From: Branchinecta lynchi
Taxonomy: Eukaryota; Arthropoda; Branchiopoda; Anostraca; Branchinectidae
NCBI GenBank assembly: GCA_023053575.1
Contig: JAKZAP010000144.1
Span: 1-64,000 of the forward strand
Length of the DNA: 64,000 bases
Direction: 5' to 3'
The notes beneath the pieces were generated by a model. It worked only from the letters and a program-made list of their open reading frames with translations. It made no database searches and had not been told where the DNA came from. Below, in pieces: positions 39,201 through 50,652 of this stretch (position 1 is its first letter; every line of letters starts with the position of its first letter). A program made the position numbers and the translations under genes.

Positions 39201-42200
39201 CACAAGGTTTGTTTTCCCACTGTGTTGGTTTTCCCAAAAGGTTCGCTTTCCCGCAAGGTTGGTTTTCCCACAAGGTTGGTTTTCCCGCAGGGTTTGTTTC
39301 CCCATAAGGTTGGTTTTCCCAAAAGGTTTGTTTTCTCACAAGGTTTGTTTTCCCACTAGGTTGGTTTTCCCACAAGGTTTGTTTTCCCACAAGGTTTGTT
39401 TACCCACAAGGTTTGTTTTCCCCCAAGGTTGGTTTTCCCGCAAGGTTGGTTTTCCCATAAGGTTGGTTTTCCCACAAGGTTGGTTTTCCCGCAAGGTTAG
39501 TTTTCCCACAAGGTCTGATTTAACACAATGTTTGTTTTCCCACAAGGTTGGTTTTCCCGAAAGGTTTGTTTCCCCACAAGGTTGGTTTTCCCACAAGGTT
39601 GGTTTTCCCGCAGGGTTTGTTTTCCCACAAGGTTAGTTTTCCCGCAAGGTTTGTTTTTCCACAAGGTTGGTTTTCCCGAAAGGTTTGTTTCCCCACAAGG
39701 TTGGTTTTCCCACAAGGTTGGTTTTCCCGCAGGGTTTGTTTTCCCACAAGGTTAGTTTTCCCGCAAGGTTTGTTTCCCCACAAGGTTTGTTTTCCCACAA
39801 GGTTTGTTTTACCATTGTGTTGGTTTTCCCAAAAGGTTCGCTTTCCCACAAGGTTGGTTTTCCCACAAGGTTGGTTTTCCCACAAGGTTGGTTTTCCCGC
39901 AGGGTTGCTTTCCCCATGAGGTTGGTTTTCCCACAAGGTTTGTTTTCTCACAAGGTTTGTTTTCCCACTAGGTTGTTTTTTCCACTAGGTTGGTTTTCCC
40001 ACAAGGTTTGTTTTCCCACAAGCTTTGTTTTCCCCCAAGGTTGGTTTTCCCGCAGGGTTTGTTTTCCCACAAGGTTAGTTTTCCCGCAAGGTTTGTTTCC
40101 CCACAAGGTTTGTTTTCCCACAAGGTTTGTTTTCCCACTGTGTTGGTTTTCCCAAAAGGTTCGCTTTCCCACAAGGTTGGTTTTCCCACAAGGTTGGTTT
40201 TCCCACAATGTTGGTTTTCCCGCAGGGTTGCTTTCCCCATAAGGTTGGTTTTCCCACAAGGTTTGTTTTCCCACAAGGTTTGTTTCCCCACAAGGTTTGT
40301 TTCCCCACAAGGTTTGTTTTCCCACAAGGATTGTTTTCTCACAAGGTTTGTTTTCCCACAAGGTTTGTTTCCCCACAAGGTTTGTTTCCCCACAAGGTTT
40401 GTTTTCCCACAAGGTTAGTTTTCCCACAAGGTTTGTTTCCCCACAAGGTTTGTTTCCCCACAAGGTTTGTTTTCCCGAAAGGATTGTTTTCTCACAAGGT
40501 TTGTTTTCCCACTGTGTTGGTTTTCCCAAGAGGTTCGCTTTCCCGCAAGGTTGGTTTTCCCACAAGGTTTGTTTTCTCACAAGGTTTGTTTTCCCACTAG
40601 GTTTGTTTCCCCACAAGGTTTGTTTTCTCACAAGGTTTTTTTTCTCACAAGGTTTGTTTCCCCACAAGGTTTGTTTCCCCACAAGGTTTGTTTTCTCACA
40701 AGGTTTGTTTTAACACAAGCATTGTTTTCCCAAAAGGTTTGTTTCCTCACAAGGTTTGTTTTCCCACTAGGTTTGTTTTCCCATAAGGTTGGTTTTCCCA
40801 CAAGGTTTGTTTTCTCACAAGGTTTGTTTTCCCACTAGGTTTGTTTCCCCACAAGGTTTGTTTTCTCACAAGGTTTGTTTTAACACAAGCATTGTTTTCC
40901 CACAAGGTTTGTTTTCCCACAAGATTGGTTTTCCCAAAAGGTTTGTTTCCCCAAAAGGTTGGTTTTCCCACAAGGTTGGTTTTCCCGCAGGGTTTGTTTT
41001 CCCACAAGGTTAGTTTTCCCGCAAGGTTTGTTTCCCCACAAGGTTTGTTTTCCCACAAGGATTGTTTTCTCACAAGGTTTGTTTTCCCACTAGGTTTGTT
41101 TCCCCACAAGGTTTGTTTTCCCACAAGGTTTGTTTTCCCCCAAGGTTGGTTTTCCCGGAAGGTTGGTTTTCCCACAAGGTTTGTTTTCCCACTGTGTTCT
41201 TTTTCCCAAAAGGTTCGCTTTCCCACAAGGTTGGTTTTCTCACAAGGTTTGTTTTCCCACTAGGTTGTTTTTCCCACTAGTTTGGTTTTCCCACAAGGTT
41301 TGTTTTCCCACAAGTTTTGTTTTCCCCCAAGGTTGGTTTTTCCGCAAGGTTGGTTTTCCCACAAGGTTTATTTTCCCACTGTGTTGGTTTTCCCAAAAGG
41401 TTCGCTTTCCCCACAAGGTTGGTTTTCCCGCAAGGTTGGTTTTCCCGCAGGGTTTGTTTTCCCACAAGGTTAGTTTTCCCGCAAGGTTTGTTTCCCCACA
41501 AGGTTTGTTTTCCCACAAGGATTGTTTTCTCACAAGGTTTGTTTTCCCACTAGTTTGTTTCCCCACAAGGTTTGTTTTCACACAAGGTTTGTTTTCCCCC
41601 AGGATTGGTTTTCCCGCAAGGTTGGTTTTCCCACAAGGTTTGTTTTCCCACTGTGTTGGTTTTCCCAAAAGGTTCGCTTTCCCACAAGGTTGGTTTTCCC
41701 ACAAGGTTGGTTTTCCCGCAGGGTTGCTTTCCCCATAAGGTTGGTTTTCCCACAAGGTTTGTTTTCTCACAAGGTTTGTTTTCCCACAAGCTTTGTTTTC
41801 CCCCAAGGTTGGTTTTCCCGCAAGGTTGGTTTTCCCACAAGGTTTGTTTTCCCACTGTGTTGGTTTTCCCAAAAGGTTCGCTTTCCCGCAAGGTTGGTTT
41901 TCCCACAAGGTTTGTTTCCCCACAAGGTTTGTTTTCCCATAAGGTTTGTTTTCCCACAAGGTTTGTTTTCCCACAAGGTTTGTTTTCCCACAAGGTTTGT
42001 TTTCCCACAAGGTTGGTTTTCCCGCAAGGTTGGTTTTCCCACAAGGTTTCTTTTCCCACTGTGTTGGTTTTCCCCAAAGGTTCGCTTTCCCACAAGGTTG
42101 GTTTTCCCACAAGGTTGGTTTTCCCGCAGGGTTGCTTTCCCCATAAGGTTTGTTTTCCCACAAGGTTTGTTTTCCTACAAGGTTTGTTTTCCCACTAGGT

Positions 42201-45000
42201 TGGTTTTCCCGAAAGGTTTGTTTCCCCACAAGGTTGGTTTTCCCACAAGGTTGGTTTTCCCGCAGGGTTTGTTTTCCCACAAGGTTAGTTTTCCCGCAAG
42301 GTTTGTTTTCCCACAAGGTTAGTTTTCCCACAAGGTTTGTTTCCCCACAAGGTTTGTTTCCCCACAAGGTTTATTTTCCCACAAGGAATATTTTCTCACT
42401 AGGTTTGTTTTCCCACTGTGTTGGTTTTCCCAAAAGGTTCGCTTTCCCGCAAGGTTCGTTTTCCCACAAGGTTGGTTTTCCCGCAGGGTTTGTTTCCCCA
42501 TAAGGTTGGTTTTCCCACAAGGTTTGTTTTCTCACAAGGTTTGTTTTCCCACAAGGTTTGTTTTCCCACAAGGTTTGTTTTCCCACAAGGTTTGTTTTCC
42601 CACAAGGTTTGTTTTGCCACAAGGTTGGTTTTCCAGAAAGGTTTGTTTCCCCACAAGGTTGGTTTTCCCACAAGGTTTGTTTTCCCGCAGGGTTTGTTTT
42701 CCCACAAGGTTAGTTTTCCCACAAGGTTTGTTTCCCCACAAGGTTTGTTTCCCCACAAGGTTTGTTTTCCCACAAGGATTGTTTTCTCACAAGGTTTGTT
42801 TTCCCACTGTGTTGGTTTTCCCAAAAGGTTCGCTTTCCCGCAAGGTTGGTTTTCTCACAAGGTTGGTTTTCCCGCAGGGTTTGTTTCCCCATAAGGTTGG
42901 TTTTCCCAAAAGGTTTGTTTTCTCACAAGGTTTGTTTTCCCACTAGGTTGGTTTTCCCACAAGGTTTGTTTTCCCACAAGGTTTGTTTACCCACAAGGTT
43001 TGTTTTCCCCCAAGGTTGGTTTTCCCGCAAGGTTGGTTTTCCCATAAGGTTGGTTTTCCCACAAGGTTGGTTTTCCCGCAAGGTTAGTTTTCCCACAAGG
43101 TCTGATTTAACACAATGTTTGTTTTCCCACAAGGTTGGTTTTCCCGAAAGGTTTGTTTCCCCACAAGGTTGGTTTTCCCACAAGGTTGGTTTTCCCGCAG
43201 GGTTTGTTTTCCCACAAGGTTAGTTTTCCCGCAAGGTTTGTTTTTCCACAAGGTTGGTTTTCCCGAAAGGTTTGTTTCCCCACAAGGTTGGTTTTCCCAC
43301 AAGGTTGGTTTTCCCGCAGGGTTTGTTTTCCCACAAGGTTAGTTTTCCCGCAAGGTTTGTTTCCCCACAAGGTTTGTTTTCCCACAAGGTTTGTTTTCCC
43401 ATTGTGTTGGTTTTCCCAAAAGGTTCGCTTTCCCACAAGGTTGGTTTTCCCACAAGGTTGGTTTTCCCACAAGGTTGGTTTTCCCGCAGGGTTGCTTTCC
43501 CCATGAGGTTGGTTTTCCCACAAGGTTTGTTTTCTCACAAGGTTTGTTTTCCCACTAGGTTGTTTTTTCCACTAGGTTGGTTTTCCCACAAGGTTTGTTT
43601 TCCCACAAGCTTTGTTTTCCCCCAAGGTTGGTTTTCCCGCAGGGTTTGTTTTCCCACAAGGTTAGTTTTCCCGCAAGGTTTGTTTCCCCACAAGGTTTGT
43701 TTTCCCACAAGGTTTGTTTTCCCACTGTGTTGGTTTTCCCAAAAGGTTCGCTTTCCCACAAGGTTGGTTTTCCCACAAGGTTGGTTTTCCCACAATGTTG
43801 GTTTTCCCGCAGGGTTGCTTTCCCCACAAGGTTGGTTTTCCCACAAGGTTTGTTTTCCCACAAGGTTTGTTTCCCCACAAGGTTTGTTTCCCCACAAGGT
43901 TTGTTTTCCCACAAGGATTGTTTTCTCACAAGGTTTGTTTTCCCACAAGGTTTGTTTCCCCACAAGGTTTGTTTCCCCACAAGGTTTGTTTTCCCACAAG
44001 GTTAGTTTTCCCACAAGGTTTGTTTCCCCACAAGGATTGTTTCCCCACAAGGTTTGTTTTCCCGAAAGGATGGTTTTCTCACAAGGTTTGTTTTCCCACT
44101 GTGTTGGTTTTCCCAAGAGGTTCGCTTTCCCGCAAGGTTCGCTTTCGAGCAAGGTTGGTTTTCCCACAAGGTTTGTTTTCTCACAAGGTTTGTTTTCCCA
44201 CTAGGTTTGTTTCCCCACAAGGTTTGTTTTCTCACAAGGTTTTTTTTCTCACAAGGTTTGTTTCCCCACAAGGTTTGTTTCCCCACAAGGTTTGTTTTCC
44301 CACAAGGATTGTTTTCTCACAAGGTTTGTTTTCCCACTGTGTTGGTTTTCCCAAGAGGTTCGCTTTCCCGCAAGGTTCGCTTTCCCGCAAGGTTGGTTTT
44401 CCCTCAAGGTTTTTTTTCTCACAAGGTTTGTTTTCCCACTAGGTTTGTTTCCCCACAAGGTTTGTTTTCTCACAAGGTTTGTTTTCCCACAAGGTTTGTT
44501 TTCCCACAAGGTTTGTTTTCCCACAAGGTTTGTTTTGCCACAAGGTTGGTTTTCCAGAAAGGTTTGTTTCCCCACAAGGTTGGTTTTCCAACAAGGTTTG
44601 TTTTCCCGCAGGGTTTGTTTTCCCACAAGGTTAGTTTTCCCGCAAGGTTTGTTTTCCCACAAGGTTAGTTTTCCCACAAGGTTTGTTTCCCCACAAGGTT
44701 TGTTTCCCCACAAGGTTTGTTTTCCCACAAGGATTGTTTTCTCACAAGGTTTGTTTTCCCACTGTGTTGGTTTTCCCAAAAGGTTCGCTTTCCCGCAAGG
44801 TTGGTTTTCCCACAAGGTTGGTTTTCCCGCAGGGTTTGTTTCCCCATAAGGTTAGTTTTCCCACAAGGTTTGTTTTCTCACAAGGTTTGTTTTCCCACTA
44901 GGTTGGTTTTCCCACAAGGTTTGTTTTCCCACAAGGTTTGTTTACCCACAAGGTTTGTTTTCCCCCAAGGTTGGTTTTCCCGCAAGGTTGGTTTTCCCGC
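30110..45000 (-). repeat. Second higher-order repeat domain of satellite A
   Basis: This domain has its own marker variants: GATTCGCATTCCCACAAGG (30.1-31.1 kb) and TCTGATTTAACACAATG (31.79, 37.97, 39.52, 43.10 and 45.02 kb). Long matches exist between about 31.9-32.5 and 38.1-38.6 kb (+6,181), 33.2-33.9 and 34.5-35.2 kb (+1,312), and 35.0-35.4 and 35.5-35.9 kb (+510, 30 x 17). Another links about 38.8-40.3 and 42.4-43.9 kb (+3,587, 211 x 17). The pattern is nested and overlapping rather than one clean period. Confidence 0.75.
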
Positions 45001-46393
45001 AAGGTTAGTTTTCCCACAAGGTCTGATTTAACACAATGTTTGTTTTCCCACAAGGTTGGTTTTCCCGAAAGGTTTGTTTCCCCACAAGGTTGGTTTTCCC
45101 ACAAGGTTGGTTTTCCCGCAGGGTTTGTTTTCCCACAAGGTTAGTTTTCCCGAAAGGTTTGTTTTCCCACAAGGTTGGTTTTTCCGAAAGGTTTGTTTCC
45201 CCACAAGGTTGGTTTTCCCACAAGGTTGGTTTTCCCGCAGGGTTTGTTTTCCCACAAGGTTAGTTTTCCCGCAAGGTTTGTTTCCCCACAAGGTTTGTTT
45301 TCCCACAAGGTTTGTTTTCCCACTGTGTTGGTTTTCCCAAAAGGTTCGCTTTCCCACAAGGTTGGTTTTCCCACAAGGTTGGTTTTCCCACAAGGTTGGT
45401 TTTCCCGCAGGGTTGCTTTCCCGATAAGGTTGGTTTTATCACAAGGTTTGTTTTCTCACAAGGTTTGTTTTCCCACTAGGTTGTTTTTCCCACTAGGTTG
45501 GTTTTCCCACAAGGTTTGTTTCCCACAAGCTTTGTTTTCCCCCAAGGTTGGTTTTCCCGCAGGGTTTGTTTTCCCACAAGGTTAGTTTTCCCGCAAGGTT
45601 TGTTTCCCCACAAGGTTTGTTTTCCCACAAGGTTTGTTTTCCCACTGTGTTGGTTTTCCCAAAAGGTTCGCTTTCCCACAAGGTTGGTTTTCCCACAAGG
45701 TTGGTTTTCCCGCAGGGTTGCTTTCCCCATAAGGTTGGTTTTCCCACAAGGTTTGTTTTCTCACAAGGTTTGTTTTCCCACTAGGTTGTTTTTTCCACTA
45801 GGTTGGTTTTCCCACAAGGTTTGTTTTCCCACAAGCTTTGTTTTCCCCCAAGGTTGTTTTTCCCACTAGGTTGGTTTTCCCACAAGGTTTGTTTTCCCAC
45901 AAGCTTTGTTTTCCCCCAAGGTTGGTTTTCCCGCAAGGTTGGTTTACCCACAAGGTTTGTTTTCCCACTGTGTTGTTTTCCCAAAAGGTTCGCTTTCCCG
46001 CAAGGTTGGTTTTCCCACAAGGTTTGTTTCCCCACAAGGTTTGTTTTCCCACAAGGTTTGTTTTCCCACAAGGTTGGTTTTCCCGAAAGGTTTGTTTCCC
46101 CACAAGGTTGGTTTTCCCACAAGGCTGGTTTTCCCGCAGGGTTTGTTTTCCCACAAGGTTAGTTTTCCCGCAAGGTTTGTTTCCCCACAAGGTTTGTTTT
46201 CCCACAAGGTTTGTTTTCCCACTGTGTTGGTTTTCCCAAAAGGTTCGCTTTCCCAAAAGGTTGGTTTTCCCACAAGGTTGGTTTTCCCACAAGGTTGGTT
46301 TTCCCGCAGGGTTTGTTTCCCCATAAGGTTGGAATTCCCACAAGGTTTGTTTTCTCACAAGGTTTGTTTTCCCACTAGGTTTGTTTCCCCACA

Positions 46394-46420
46394 AGGTTTG
46401 TTTTCCCAAAACCAACACAG
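46394..46420. other. Satellite A orientation switch, - to +
   Basis: The - phase (AAGGTTTGTTTTCCCA) passes directly into the + phase (AAAACCAACACAGTGGG) at about 46,407 with no unique DNA between. With the switch at 9,058 it defines a 37-kb inverted segment, or the two edges of two fused arrays. Confidence 0.93.
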
Positions 46421-49400
46421 TGGGAAAACAAACCTTGTGAGAAAACAATCCTTGTGGGAAAACAAACCTTGTGGGGAAACAAACCTTGTGGGGAAACAAA
46501 CCTTGTGGGAAAACTAACCTTGTGGGAAAACAAACCTTGTGGGAAAACCAACCTTATGGGGAAAGCAACCCTGCGGGAAAACCAACCTTATGGGAAAACC
46601 AACCTTGTGGGAAAGCGAACCTTTTGGGAAAACCAACACAGTGGGAAAAAAACCTTGTGGGAAAACTAACCTTGTGGGAAAACAAACCTTGCGGGAAATC
46701 TAACCTTGTGGGAAAACAAAACCTGCGGTAAAACCAACCTTGTGGGAAAACCAACCTTGTGGGGAAACAAACCTTCCGGGAAAACCAACCTTGTGGGAAA
46801 ACAAACCTTGTGGGAAAACAAACCTTGTGGGAAAACAAACCTTATGGGGAAAGCAACCCTGCGGGAAAACCAACCTTGTGGGAAAACCAACCTTGTGGGA
46901 GAGCGAACCTTTTGGGAAAACCAACACAGTGGGAAAACAAACCTTGTGGGAAAACCAACCTTGCGGGAAAACCAACCTTGTGGGAAAACAAACCTTGTGG
47001 GAGAACAAACCTTGTGGGAAAACAAACCTTATGCTGAAAGCAACCCTGCGGGAAAACCAACCTTGTGGGAAAACCAACCTTGTGGGAAAGCGAACCTTTT
47101 GGGAAAACCAACACAGTGGGAAAACAAACCTTGTGGGAAAACCAACCTTGCGGGAAAACCAACCTTGTGGGAAAACAAACCTTGTGGGAAAACAAACCTT
47201 GTGGGAAAACAAACCTTGTGGGAAAACAAACCTTATGGGAAAACAAACCTTGTGGGGAAACAAGCCTTGTGGGAAAACCAACCTTGCGGGAAAGCGAACC
47301 TTTTGGGAAAACCAACACAGTGGGAAAGCGAACCTTTTGGGAAAACCAACACAGTGGGAAAACAAACCTTGTGGGAAAACCAACCTAGTGGGAAAAACAA
47401 CCTAGTGGGAAAACAAACCTTGTGAGAAAACAAACCTTGTGGGAAAACCAACCTTATGGGGAAAGCAACCCTGCGGGAAAACCAACCTTGTGGGAAAACC
47501 AACCTTGTGGGAAAGCGAACCTTTTGGGAAAACCAACACAGTGGGAAAACAAACCTTGTGGGAAAACCAACCTTGCGGGAAAACCAACCTTGGGGGAAAA
47601 CAAACCTTGAGGGAAAACAAACCTTATGGGGAAAGCAACCCTGCGGGAAAACCAACCTTGTGGGAAAACCAACCTTGTGGGAAAGCGAACCTTTTGGGAA
47701 AACCAACACAGTGGGAAAACAAACCTTGTGGGAAAACCAACCTTGCGGGAAAACCAACCTTGGGGGAAAACAAACCTTGAGGGAAAACAAACCTTGTGGG
47801 AAAACCAACCTTATGGGAAAACAAACCTAGTGGGAAAACAAACCTTGTGGGGAAACAAACCTTTTGGGAAAACCAACCTTATGGGGAAAGCAACCCTGCG
47901 GGAAAACCAACCTTGTGGGAAAACCAACCTTGTGGGAAAGCGAACCTTTTGGGAAAACCAACACAGTGGGAAAACAAACCTTGTGGGAAAACCAACCTTG
48001 CGGGAAAACCAACCTTATGGGAAAACAAACCTAGTGGGAAAACAAACCTTGTGGGGAAACAAACCTTTTGGGAAAACCAACCATGTGGGAAAACAAATCT
48101 TGTGGGAAAACAAACCTTATGGGAAAACAAACCTTGTGGGGAAACAAACCTTGTGGGGAAACAAACCTTGTGGGAAAACTAACCTTGTGGGAAAACCAAC
48201 CAACCTTGTGGGAAAGCGAACCTTTTGGGAAAACCAACACAGTGGGAAAACAAACCTTGTGGGAAAACCAACCTTGCGGGAAAACCAACCTTATGGGAAA
48301 ACAAACCTAGTGGGAAAACAAACCTTGTGGGGAAACAAACCTTTTGGGAAAACCAACCATGTGGGAAAACAAATCTTGTGAGAAAACAATCCTTGTGGGA
48401 AAACAAACCTTGTGGGGAAACAAACCTTGTGGGGAAACAAACCTTGTGGGAAAACTAACCTTGTGGGAAAACAAACCTTGTGGGAAAACCAACCTTATGG
48501 GGAAAGCAACCCTGCGGGAAAACCAACCTTATGGGAAAACCAACCTTGTGGGAAAGCGAACCTTTTGGGAAAACCAACACAGTGGGAAAAAAACCTTGTG
48601 GGAAAACTAACCTTGTGGGAAAACAAACCTTGCGGGAAATCTAACCTTGTGGGAAAACAAAACCTGCGGTAAAACCAACCTTGTGGGAAAACCAACCTTG
48701 TGGGGAAACAAACCTTCCGGGAAAACCAACCTTGTGGGAAAACAAACCTTGTGGGAAAACAAACCTTGTGGGAAAACAAACCTTATGGGGAAAGCAACCC
48801 TGCGGGAAAACCAACCTTGTGGGAAAACCAACCTTGTGGGAGAGCGAACCTTTTGGGAAAACCAACACAGTGGGAAAACAAACCTTGTGGGAAAACCAAC
48901 CTTGCGGGAAAACCAACCTTGTGGGAAAACAAACCTTGTGGGAGAACAAACCTTGTGGGAAAACAAACCTTATGCTGAAAGCAACCCTGCGGGAAAACCA
49001 ACCTTGTGGGAAAACCAACCTTGTGGGAAAGCGAACCTTTTGGGAAAACCAACACAGTGGGAAAACAAACCTTGTGGGAAAACCAACCTTGCGGGAAAAC
49101 CAACCTTGTGGGAAAACAAACCTTGTGGGAAAACAAACCTTGTGGGAAAACAAACCTTGTGGGAAAACAAACCTTATGGGAAAACAAACCTTGTGGGGAA
49201 ACAAGCCTTGTGGGAAAACCAACCTTGCGGGAAAGCGAACCTTTTGGGAAAACCAACACAGTGGGAAAGCGAACCTTTTGGGAAAACCAACACAGTGGGA
49301 AAACAAACCTTGTGGGAAAACAAACCTTGTGGGGAAACAAACCTTGCGGGAAAACTAACCTTGTGGGAAAACAAACCCTGCGGGAAAACCAACCTTGGGG

Positions 49401-50010
49401 GAAAACCAACCTTGCGGGAAAGCGAACCTTTTGGGAAAACCAACACAGTGGGAAAACAAACCTTGTGGGAAAACCAACCTTGCGGGAAAACCAACCTTGG
49501 GGGAAAAAAAACCTTGTGGGAAAACAAACCTTGTGGGGAAACAAACCTAGTGGGAAAACAAACCTTGTGAGAAAACAATCCTTGTGGGAAAACAAACCTT
49601 GTGGGGAAACAAACCTTGCGGGAAAACTAACCTTGTGGGAAAACAAACCCTGCGGGAAAACCAACCTTGTGGGAAAACCAACCTTGTGGGGAAACAAACC
49701 TTTCGGGAAAACCAACCTTGTGGGAAAACAAACCTTGTGGGGAAACAAACCTTTCGGGAAAACCAACCTTGTGGGAAAACAAACCTTGTGGGAAAACAAA
49801 CCTTGTGGGGAAACAAACCTTGTGGGAAAACTAACCTTGTGGGAAAACAAACCTTGCGGGAAAACTAACCTTGTGGGGAAACAAACCTTTCGGGAAAACC
49901 AACCTTGTGGGAAAACAAACCTTGTGAGAAAACAAACATTGTGGGGAAACAAACCTTGTGGGAAAACCAGCCTTGCGGGAAAGCGAACCTTTTTTGAAAA
50001 CCAACACAGT
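46408..50010 (+). repeat. 17-bp satellite A, + orientation, third block
   Basis: The array returns to + orientation and ends at the telomere-type repeat. The segment from about 46,430 recurs at +1,941 bp (48,371 onward) with the same rare variants, including the GGTAAAACCAACC form and the TTATGCTGAAAGC form. The offset is not a multiple of 17. An extra AACC at about 48,195 (CCAACCAACC) is one visible indel that could contribute. There is no gene here. Confidence 0.95.
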
Positions 50011-50120
50011 GGTTAGGTTAGGTTAGGTTAGGTTAGGTTAGGTTAGGTTAGGTTAGGTTAGGTTAGGTTAGGTTAGGTTAGGTTAGGTTAGGTTAGGTTA
50101 GGTTAGGTTAGGTTAGGTTA
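50011..50120 (+). repeat. Telomere-type repeat (TTAGG)22, interstitial
   Basis: These are 22 perfect head-to-tail copies of GGTTA/TTAGG. TTAGG is the telomere repeat of most insects and of many other arthropods. The run begins right after a satellite A unit (AACACAGT) and ends in GACTTAACCTGACC. It is flanked by 50 kb of satellite on one side and 14 kb of other sequence on the other, so in this assembly it is internal. The lack of any mismatch suggests recent addition or recent copying. Confidence 0.97.
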
Positions 50121-50134
50121 GACTTAACCTGACC

Positions 50135-50178
50135 TTTGTGGTCAACTGTTAAGTGAACAGCTAACAGTTGACCACAAA
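50135..50178. repeat. Perfect 17-bp inverted repeat beside the TTAGG run
   Basis: TTTGTGGTCAACTGTTA (50,135-50,151) is followed after a 10-bp spacer by its exact reverse complement (50,162-50,178), then a T tract. The GTCAACTGTTA core recurs several times at 60,930-61,055. The function is unknown; it could be a hairpin or an inverted pair of that repeat. Confidence 0.9.
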
Positions 50179-50231
50179 TTTTTTTTTTTTCTAACGGTTT
50201 TTGTCGCTGAACTTGTAACCGTCACTGCAAG

Positions 50232-50652
50232 GACAGAGAGTCAGTCAAGACCGACAGACATTCAGTCAGTCAAGACAGACAGGCAGACAGTCAGTCAAGA
50301 CTGTCCAGCAAAGTCAGTCAAGACAGACAGACAGTCAGTCAAGACAGACAGACAGTCAGTCAAGACAGACAGACAGTCAGTCAAGACAGACAGACAGTCA
50401 GTCAAGACAGACAGACAGTCAGTCAAGACAGACAGACAGTCAGTCAAGACAGACAGACAGACAAACAGTCAGTCAAGACAGAAAACAGTCAGTCAGGACA
50501 GACAGACAAACAGTCAGTCAAGACTGACAGACAGTCAGTCAGGACAGAAACACAGACAAACAGTCAGTCAAGACAGACAGACAGTCAGTCAAGACAGACA
50601 GACAGACAGTCAGTCAAAACAGACATACAGTCAGTCAAGACAGACAGACAGT
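50232..50652 (+). repeat. 21-bp satellite C (GACA/AGTC type), + orientation
   Basis: A 21-bp unit is built from two AGTC steps, an AAGA joint and GACA steps (for example CAGTCAGTCAAGACAGACAG plus one base). It is repeated about 20 times with short expansions and contractions of the GACA run. The same satellite returns in opposite orientation at 51,767 and 62,171. There is no gene. Confidence 0.93.

Larger units (their letters stand above)
9059..46407 (-). repeat. 17-bp satellite A, - orientation, main block (about 37 kb)
   Basis: The sequence is the reverse complement of the same unit (AAGGTTTGTTTTCCCAC on the + strand), without any unique DNA over about 37.3 kb. The same marker variants appear inverted (TGTGTTGGTTTTCCCAA next to AAGGTTCGCTTTCCC). 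Large internal duplications are listed separately. No gene, RNA or transposon is seen in this block. Confidence 0.97.

Noticed and set aside
3..49990. Hundreds of long open frames (up to about 500 codons) with Lys/Asn/Trp/Cys-rich or Phe/Pro-rich 17-residue repeats.
   Set aside because: They occur in all six frames at once, follow directly from a 17-bp unit without stop codons, and lack any start context, promoter or non-repeat domain.
1..50010. CRISPR array (short repeats at regular spacing).
   Set aside because: The repeats are contiguous with no unique spacers, there are no cas genes, and the context is eukaryotic.
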